7,588 nt of DNA from positions 1 through 7,588 of the forward strand of contig CALGHC010000087.1 of assembly GCA_937915965.1 (NCBI GenBank), written 5' to 3'. Position numbers and translations under genes: made by a program. Origin of the DNA: an uncultured Myxococcales bacterium (GTDB taxonomy: Bacteria > Myxococcota_A > UBA9042). Position 1 is the first letter of the stretch; every line of letters begins with the position of its first letter. The notes beneath the pieces were generated by a model. It saw only the letters and a program-made list of their open reading frames with translations, was not told the DNA's origin and did not search any database. Below are positions 1 to 5,876 of this stretch, one piece after another.

Positions 1-294
1 CTCTTGGTGGCGCAGCACCTCGCGCAGCGTGCCGCCATCGCCGCCGCCGATGATCAGCACACGGCGCGGCGCGGGGTGGGCGAGCAGCGGAATGTGCGCG
101 AGCAGCTCGTGGTAGGCGCTCTCGTCGCGGTCGGTGACGTTGGTTACGCCGCCGAGGCACAGGACCGTGCCAAAATCCTCGGCTTCGAAGACGTCGATCT
201 GTTGGATCGGGCTGGCGAAGCTCTCGTGCACGTGGGTGACCGTGTACTCAAACGTCGTGTGGGCGGTCCAGGGATCGCGAAATGCGGTTGGCAT
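1..294 (-). CDS. speE: Spermidine synthase (polyamine aminopropyltransferase), N-terminal 98 residues, cut by window edge
   Basis: Cytoplasmic enzyme that transfers the aminopropyl group of decarboxylated S-adenosylmethionine to putrescine, giving spermidine and methylthioadenosine. The visible part starts MPTAFRDPWTAHTTFEY and covers the N-terminal beta domain (about 1-60) and the start of the Rossmann fold. The family hallmarks are D55-R-D-E58-x-x-Y61-H-E63 followed by LLAHIPLLAHP and the nucleotide-binding glycine loop IIGGGDGGTLREVLRH (81-96). The catalytic domain continues beyond the left edge. The ATG at 292-294 is preceded by GGAG (303-306) with an 8-base spacer. It lies 85 bases downstream of the DUF4215 gene on the same strand, so cotranscription is possible. 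Odd point: where the family usually reads LDGVVQ-x-T-x-x-DE, this protein reads LGGVTN-V-T-D-R-DE, so a usual Asp and a usually conserved Gln are replaced (Gly49, Asn52). Family assignment is firm; exact polyamine specificity is inferred. Confidence 0.92.
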   Translation of the reverse strand, partial: MPTAFRDPWTAHTTFEYTVTHVHESFASPIQQIDVFEAEDFGTVLCLGGVTNVTDRDESAYHELLAHIPLLAHPAPRRVLIIGGGDGGTLREVLRHQE

Positions 295-379
295 TGCAGG
301 GGCTCCGGGCGCCGGCGCGGCGCGAAGAGGGCCGGTGTGGCCGGCAGCGCACGGCGGGGCGACCGCAGGCACGGCGCGA

Positions 380-2317
380 CTAGCGGTAGAGTGCGCTCCT
401 GTAGCCCACCCACTGCGTGTTGCCCGAGCAGTTGCCGTTTGCGATCTCGTCGCCGCCGCCGCCCGCGAGGGCGATCGACAGCTGGCCGCAGTTGCCGTTC
501 GAGAAACACATGCCGCCCGACGGGTAGCCGCCGTGGCCGCCCGAGCAGGTTCCGCCCGTCGATCCGTACAAGCCGGCGCCGTTGCCGCAGGGCCACCACG
601 GGCTGGCGCATTTGGCCAACGTGATGCTGCCGGTGATGTAGCTGCCGCCCGCTGGCCAGCCACCGCCCATGTTTTGGGTGCTGTTGCTGTAGACATCGAC
701 CACCAGCGCGCCGGCGGCGTCCCACACGCGCAGCCGCAGCTTGCCGGCCCCCAGGCAGCCGTCGGCGGCCTGATTGCCGACGTCGTTGCCGGCCGTGTTG
801 ACGAAGCCAAAGCACTGGGTCCAGCCCGCCGGTGGGCTGGCGTCGACGAAGGCGCTCGAGCCGATCAGGGTCTGGCCGGCCTGGTTGCAGTCGGTGCACG
901 AACCGTTGGCGCACTTCGCCGGGCAGTTGGACTTGCAGGCGTTCGAGCATTCGTCATTGTCGACCCCGTTGCCGTCGTCGCAGGTCTCGCTGTTGTCGGT
1001 GATGCCGTCGCCGCACGCGGGCAACTTGCAGTTTTTTCGGCACTTGTTGGGGGTGTCTGCGTTGGCGTCGCCGTCGTCGCAGGCTTCGACGCCCGCGAAG
1101 ATGAAGCCGTCTCCGCAGATCGCCGTCTTGCAGCCGGCCACACAGGCGTCGGTGCTCAGCGCGTTGCCGTCGTCGCAGGCTTCGACGCCCGCGAGGACAA
1201 AGCCGTCCCCACAAGCCGCCTTCTTGCACAGGATGCAGGCGTCGGTGACGGCCGCGTTGCCGTCGTCGCACTGTTCGGCCGCGTCGACGATCAGGTCACC
1301 GCATGCCGGGTTCGTGCAGGTCGTGCGGCACTTGTCGGCGGTGTCGGCGTTGGCATCGCCGTCGTCGCACTGCTCGGGGACGTCGACGACGCCATCGCCG
1401 CATTCCGCCTCGAGCAGAACCCGCCGCCACTTGTTCTGGACCCGCAGGTAGGCTTTGCCGCTGTCCTTGCGGTAGACGAGCAGGCCATCGGGGCCGAGCT
1501 TGCCCATCTCCGCGTCGCTGCTCGCGATGCGCGTGAGCAGGGCGGGCGCGCCGTCGACGCAGGAGCTGCCGCCGTCGCTGCCGATATCGAGGGCGCAGAT
1601 GGCGCCTGGGGCCTTGCCAATTCCGACCGCCGATCCGTCGACCTGCAGCGCCGCGACCAAGGCGCCCAGCGACGCCTGCACCGAGGTCTGCTGGCCGCCG
1701 TGCTGGAAGGCCACGTGCTTGGCGTCGAGGACGCCCTCGGCGATGTGATCGATCGTCACGCAGCCCGTGCACGCCAGCGCGTTCGCGGGACCGCCCTTGC
1801 TCGCCGAGGCGGCGTAGCCGAAGGCCAGGGCGCTGTCGGGCAGCGACGCGACCTTGATCTGGCTGCCATCGAGGGGTCCTGACAGGGCATCGGCGACGTG
1901 CGCTCGCGCCGCGTACGGCACGGTGTGAAACGGTGTGCGCTCAAGCTCGGGGTCGTTTTGCACCTGAACGCCGAGCCACGCGCTGTCGTGTTCTGCGAAG
2001 AGCGCCGCCGGAATCGGCGCGTTGAGGTCCTGGCCGCCGAGCAGGGTCGTGAACCCGCCCGCGACGATCGCCAGGGCGACGTGCACCTCCTTGTAGAGCG
2101 GCGCCTCGTCCTTCTCGCCGGCGTAGATGCGGAACGTCAGCGTGTACGCGCCGTCGGCGACCGGACCGCCCTCTGGGGTGCGCAGCACGCCTTGCACCGG
2201 AATGATCGGTGACGACGGCGCCGCGGCGGCCGGAGTGACGGCGAGCGCGGCGGCCAGCACCAGGGCCATCACGGCGCTGGTCGGGACGAGGCGGAAGTTC
2301 GGGTTGGCTGTGAACAT
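380..2317 (-). CDS. Exported DUF4215 (Myxococcus cysteine-rich repeat) protein, 645 aa
   Basis: Predicted secreted or surface protein of unknown function. Domains in order: a signal peptide (1-33; hydrophobic VMALVLAAALAVTPAAAA, signal-peptidase-I-like Ala-x-Ala end); a domain about 36-145 of the 'VQGVLRTPEGGPVADGAYTL...LYKEVH...GGFTTLLGG...PYAARA' type found at the N-terminus of many large secreted bacterial proteins; a linker 146-305; five DUF4215-type repeats (306-464), each with four Cys; a CPAKCANGSCTDC cluster (465-477); and a Gly/Cys-rich C-terminal domain (about 483-645, eight Cys) that I do not recognise. The many cysteines fit oxidative folding outside the cytoplasm. The ATG at 2315-2317 is chosen because it opens the signal peptide and has GGAG (2324-2327) six bases upstream; the frame stays open further upstream only as a shadow of the lipase gene. 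It starts 70 bases after the lipase stop. Domain calls are firm for the repeats, moderate for the N-terminal domain; function is unknown. Confidence 0.9.
   Translation of the reverse strand: MFTANPNFRLVPTSAVMALVLAAALAVTPAAAAPSSPIIPVQGVLRTPEGGPVADGAYTLTFRIYAGEKDEAPLYKEVHVALAIVAGGFTTLLGGQDLNAPIPAALFAEHDSAWLGVQVQNDPELERTPFHTVPYAARAHVADALSGPLDGSQIKVASLPDSALAFGYAASASKGGPANALACTGCVTIDHIAEGVLDAKHVAFQHGGQQTSVQASLGALVAALQVDGSAVGIGKAPGAICALDIGSDGGSSCVDGAPALLTRIASSDAEMGKLGPDGLLVYRKDSGKAYLRVQNKWRRVLLEAECGDGVVDVPEQCDDGDANADTADKCRTTCTNPACGDLIVDAAEQCDDGNAAVTDACILCKKAACGDGFVLAGVEACDDGNALSTDACVAGCKTAICGDGFIFAGVEACDDGDANADTPNKCRKNCKLPACGDGITDNSETCDDGNGVDNDECSNACKSNCPAKCANGSCTDCNQAGQTLIGSSAFVDASPPAGWTQCFGFVNTAGNDVGNQAADGCLGAGKLRLRVWDAAGALVVDVYSNSTQNMGGGWPAGGSYITGSITLAKCASPWWPCGNGAGLYGSTGGTCSGGHGGYPSGGMCFSNGNCGQLSIALAGGGGDEIANGNCSGNTQWVGYRSALYR
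926..1402 (-). repeat. Five tandem DUF4215 / myxo disulfide repeats inside the exported protein
   Basis: Repeats in protein order: R1 306-338 (1304-1402), R2 339-368 (1214-1303), R3 369-400 (1118-1213), R4 401-434 (1016-1117), R5 435-464 (926-1015). The shared pattern is CGDG-x(4-7)-E-x-CDDG(N/D)-x(n)-D/K-x(0-1)-C-x(2-3)-C. Lengths are 30-34 residues. R2 is the most divergent, with CGDL instead of CGDG and only two residues between its last two Cys. R3 and R4 share CGDGF-x-x-AGVEACDDG; R1 and R4 share CDDGDANADT-x-x-KCR. Repeat family membership is clear; the repeats are presumed disulfide-bonded. Confidence 0.92.
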
Positions 2318-2323
2318 CGTCTT

Positions 2324-2327
2324 CTCC
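2324..2327 (-). promoter_or_regulatory. Ribosome-binding site deciding the start of the DUF4215 gene
   Basis: GGAG on the minus strand (reading AATTGGAGAAGACG then ATG), six bases from the ATG at 2315-2317. It fixes the start just before the signal peptide and rules out the long in-frame extension into the lipase gene. Confidence 0.75.
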
Positions 2328-2387
2328 AATTCGCGCCGCTTTCTGTCGAGCGCCGCCTGCTCATGCTGGCGGACGCCGGCTGTGCGA

Positions 2388-3656
2388 TCAATGCCTCGTT
2401 GGTTTCGCCGCCGTCGCTGCTGCGTCGCTCTGGGCGCCCCTGGCGGAGTCGTCGCTTGAGTCGAGTGGGCTTCCTTCGTTTGGGCCCTCGTCGCCTGGGC
2501 CGTCGCCGGCGGCGCTGGCGTCGGCTGGCTTGCCGACCAGGAACCGCGCCGCGGCACCCCAGAGGTTCTCGAACTCGGCGCGCCGAAAGCCGCTGCCGGT
2601 GTGTAGCCAGTCAAAGTGAGGCGGATCGTGGTCGCTGTCGTCGAAGTGACCCATGACATCGAGGTGGTCGGCGCGTGCGCAGTAGAGCACCTCGCCCCAC
2701 GGCTGCGAGAGGGTTGGCACCATGCCGTCGCTCGACCGGCGATCGGGGGTACGGCGGTAGGCGAGCGAGAGCCGCGACAGCACGTCGCGCGGTAGCTCGG
2801 GCACCTGGTCCGCGCCAAACGCGGTGAGGGTGTGCAGGGCGACATACAGCGCGTGAGTGGCTTGGGCCGTCGGGCTCGTGCCTGCGCTCCAGGCCGTGCC
2901 GACGCCCGGGCGGCGCGCGGCGGTGACGATCGAGCCGTAGCGCACGCCGGGACGATCGGGGGTGCCGGCGTTGAAGATATCCATGCTCTCTGGCGTGAGC
3001 TGCGGCAGCAGCCTTTGGTCCTCGAGCACCTGGGCAAAGAAGTGCTGCAGCGCATCGCGCCGCTCGGGCGAGAAGTCGCTGAGCAGCTGGTCGTTGAGCT
3101 GGTCGAGCGCGTCGCGCCGGCGGTTGATCGGGTCGTCGAGGCGGCTAGCGATGCCCGCCAGCGTCGCCACGACCGACAAGGGCAAGCGGCCAATACCCAG
3201 CATCCGCACGGTCAGCAGCGACAGCACCTGCAGCATGCGCTTGCCGTACAGGGTCGTGAAGAAGGTCGCCGAGGGTGTGCCACGGTGTGGCGCCGCGACA
3301 GATACGACAGAGCGCACCCGGGCTGCCCACGGCTCGGCGTCGATCTGCACTTCGCCGTCGAGCGACACCCCCGGCGTCACCATCAAGCGCGCGTCGAGCC
3401 CGCCCGATGAGTGACCGATTAAGTGAATGGGCCCGTCGCCCTCGGCAGTGGCCGCGACGTTTGCCAGCAACACAGCGGCCCGTCGCCGCAACGAGGCGGT
3501 CGGCAAGGTCGGCACCGGATGGACCGCCGCGTCGACCCCATGGTCCGCGAACCAACTCGCGAGCACCTCGTGAACGTGCGCGAAGTACTTCAACTCACCA
3601 AAGTTGGCGAAACCAAAGAAGCCCGGCACAAGATAGACATGATGCCGTTCGGCCAT
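2388..3656 (-). CDS. Alpha/beta-hydrolase lipase/esterase, 422 aa
   Basis: Predicted serine carboxyl-ester hydrolase, probably lipase-like. The protein opens directly with the first core strand and oxyanion-hole region (HHVYLVPGFFGF, 5-16). The nucleophile elbow is LIGHSSGGLDAR (79-90; GxSxG, nucleophile Ser83). The rest of the triad is probably Asp310 in SSDGMVPTLSQPWG (308-321) and His331 in ADHLDVMGH (329-337), in the same order and setting as bacterial triacylglycerol lipases. Residues 130-240, helix-rich, could be the lid. The C-terminal tail (about 377-422) is Ala/Asp/Gly/Ser-rich low complexity. No signal peptide is visible, so it is either cytoplasmic or exported by a non-Sec route. 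The ATG at 3654-3656 has GGAGG seven bases upstream; an in-frame GTG at 3686 is less likely. It is separated from ffh by a terminator and followed by the DUF4215 gene after 70 bases. Fold and triad are well supported; the substrate is unknown. Confidence 0.87.
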   Translation of the reverse strand: MAERHHVYLVPGFFGFANFGELKYFAHVHEVLASWFADHGVDAAVHPVPTLPTASLRRRAAVLLANVAATAEGDGPIHLIGHSSGGLDARLMVTPGVSLDGEVQIDAEPWAARVRSVVSVAAPHRGTPSATFFTTLYGKRMLQVLSLLTVRMLGIGRLPLSVVATLAGIASRLDDPINRRRDALDQLNDQLLSDFSPERRDALQHFFAQVLEDQRLLPQLTPESMDIFNAGTPDRPGVRYGSIVTAARRPGVGTAWSAGTSPTAQATHALYVALHTLTAFGADQVPELPRDVLSRLSLAYRRTPDRRSSDGMVPTLSQPWGEVLYCARADHLDVMGHFDDSDHDPPHFDWLHTGSGFRRAEFENLWGAAARFLVGKPADASAAGDGPGDEGPNEGSPLDSSDDSARGAQSDAAATAAKPTRH

Positions 3657-3663
3657 CAGGGCG

Positions 3664-3679
3664 CCTCCGCCGGCGGAGC
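3664..3679 (-). promoter_or_regulatory. Lipase ribosome-binding site within a 14-bp palindrome
   Basis: GGAGG (3664-3668, minus strand) lies seven bases from the lipase ATG and decides that start. Four of its bases are one end of the perfect palindrome CTCCGCCGGCGGAG (3666-3679), which could fold as a short GC hairpin and hide the site in the mRNA. The palindrome and spacing are seen directly; regulation is inference. Confidence 0.5.
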
Positions 3680-3717
3680 CTAGCACGGCTCCCTACCCCG
3701 ACCTGCCCGCCCCCCAA

Positions 3718-3734
3718 GGCCGGCCGCGCCGGCC
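3718..3734. repeat. GC-rich inverted repeat (7-bp arms, 3-base loop)
   Basis: GGCCGGC (3718-3724), loop CGC, GCCGGCC (3728-3734). It sits in the ffh-lipase gap. It is short and in GC-rich DNA, so it could be chance. Confidence 0.4.
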
Positions 3735-3748
3735 GTACGCAGTGGGGA

Positions 3749-3776
3749 AGCCACAAGAACCACGTTTCTTGTGGCT
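3749..3776. repeat. Perfect 11-bp inverted repeat, possible hairpin, between ffh and lipase genes
   Basis: AGCCACAAGAA (3749-3759), 6-base loop, TTCTTGTGGCT (3766-3776). The arms are perfectly complementary and less GC-rich than their surroundings, making chance unlikely. No T-run follows on either strand, so it is not a simple terminator. It could be a structured leader of the lipase transcript, an operator, or an mRNA-stabilising hairpin. Confidence 0.7.
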
Positions 3777-3777
3777 G

Positions 3778-3796
3778 GGGGTCGAGCCCCGACCCC
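3778..3796. repeat. Inverted repeat (7-bp arms, 5-base loop) next to the preceding one
   Basis: GGGGTCG (3778-3784), loop AGCCC, CGACCCC (3790-3796). It begins two bases after the 11-bp inverted repeat and four bases before the T-rich tail of the ffh terminator, so three stem-loops lie head to tail between 3749 and 3859. Confidence 0.55.
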
Positions 3797-3800
3797 TCTA

Positions 3801-3836
3801 GACAAGAAAAGCCAGCAAGCAGAATCGCAGAGGCTC

Positions 3837-3859
<23 letters not shown>
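3801..3859 (-). terminator. Intrinsic terminator of ffh, overlapping its last codons
   Basis: On the minus strand a 20-bp stem pairs 3840-3859 with 3815-3834, with a single C-A mismatch (3849/3825) and a five-base loop TGAGA. It is followed by TGGCTTTTCTTGTC (3814-3801), a T-rich tail that starts four bases after the stem. The 5' arm is the last coding sequence of ffh (codons for the C-terminal KQNRRG), and the TGA stop lies in the loop. Read on the plus strand, the mismatch would be a U-G wobble but the flank has no T-run, so it works as a terminator only for ffh. Confidence 0.85.
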
Positions 3860-5372
<1,513 letters not shown>

Positions 5373-5534
5373 GGTGGCACCTGATTTGGCGGTGGATCGC
5401 GGGTGTACTGTCGCAGCGGCGATCGCGGCCGAACCGCGGAGGCGGTCGGCAGCCGGAGACAAGGCGCACCCGCGCCCAGCGACACTTCGTTCGTGTTTTG
5501 GACGACGTCGCAGGCCCGGGAGAAGGCGGCGCGG

Positions 5535-5563
5535 AGCGTAGGGCCGCGCGCCCGGATTTGCAA
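5535..5563 (-). promoter_or_regulatory. Possible sigma-70-type promoter for ffh
   Basis: On the minus strand TTGCAA (5558-5563) and TACGCT (5535-5540) are separated by 17 bases. They match the -35 and -10 consensus at 4/6 and 3/6 positions. This would give a leader of about 155 bases. Spacing is ideal but the boxes are weak, and myxobacterial promoters often differ from consensus, so this is only a candidate. Confidence 0.25.
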
Positions 5564-5593
5564 CCGTCTCGGTCCTGCGCGATCCTCTAGCTG

Positions 5594-5609
5594 CGCAGCA
5601 TCTGCTGCG
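5594..5609. repeat. Small inverted repeat (7-bp arms, 2-base centre)
   Basis: CGCAGCA (5594-5600), TC, TGCTGCG (5603-5609). It has operator-like symmetry in the divergent intergenic region, upstream of the ffh promoter candidate. It might be a repressor site, but CAG/CTG-rich matches also arise by chance in GC-rich DNA. Confidence 0.35.
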
Positions 5610-5670
5610 TTATCGCGGCGGAATCGACGCTCGATGGCGCGACCTCGTCGCGTCCCCGGCTCCTTGCACG

Positions 5671-5737
5671 CCTTGGTCCGCTTTGGTCCGCCTTGGTCTG
5701 CTTTTGGTCTGCTTTTGGTCTGCTTTTGGTCTGCTTT
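5671..5737. repeat. Tandem array of six 10-11 bp units, C(C/T)TT(T)GGTC(C/T)G
   Basis: Units: CCTTGGTCCG (5671-5680), CTTTGGTCCG (5681-5690), CCTTGGTCTG (5691-5700), then three identical CTTTTGGTCTG (5701-5711, 5712-5722, 5723-5733) and a partial CTTT (5734-5737). The first three are 10 bp and more diverged; the last three are identical 11-mers, which suggests recent expansion. The unit length matches the DNA helical turn, so every GGTC core faces the same side. The lengths do not keep a reading frame, arguing against a coding repeat. Confidence 0.85.
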
Positions 5738-5876
5738 GCATCTCGGGCACATGGGGCGCCCGTGGACGAACGAGGCGGAGGACTGCGCCCCAGCTGGCGC
5801 CGGGACAAGCGCTCGGGAGAGGCCGAGGTGTCGGGGCGGATGACAGCGGCCCCTGCACCCGTGTACACCCTCGGCC

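Larger units (their letters stand above)
5373..5876. other. Divergent intergenic region between ffh and the glycosyltransferase gene
   Basis: About 500 bases with no convincing gene. Several open frames cross it on both strands but have no recognisable product and low-complexity compositions. It holds a weak minus-strand promoter candidate (5535-5563), a 7-bp inverted repeat (5594-5609), and a tandem array of 10-11 bp units (5671-5737). It should contain the promoters of both divergent genes. No tRNA and no 4.5S RNA signature (GGAAGNAAGCAGCC-type) was seen. Confidence 0.7.

Noticed and set aside
331..345. GCCGG-TGTGG-CCGGC stem-loop between the DUF4215 gene and speE
   Set aside because: Only five pairs and no T-run; such stems are expected by chance at this GC content.
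134..1882. 582-residue plus-strand open frame opposite the DUF4215 gene
   Set aside because: Antisense shadow from high GC and repeated GTCGTCGC codons. The product is Val/Ala/Gly/Arg low complexity with no domain, and the opposite strand has signal peptide, repeats and ribosome-binding site.
2318..3193. 292-codon in-frame upstream extension of the DUF4215 frame
   Set aside because: It overlaps the lipase gene in another frame, is low-complexity, and the signal peptide with ribosome-binding site at 2315-2327 marks the true start.
3657..3686. Upstream GTG start at 3686 for the lipase
   Set aside because: The added MLGSAGGGAL would be encoded by the ribosome-binding palindrome; ATG 3656 has GGAGG at ideal spacing.
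3771..3797. T-arm-like GGGGGTCGAGCCCC, possible tRNA remnant
   Set aside because: Lacks TTCGA, acceptor stem, D arm and anticodon arm; better explained as a simple inverted repeat.
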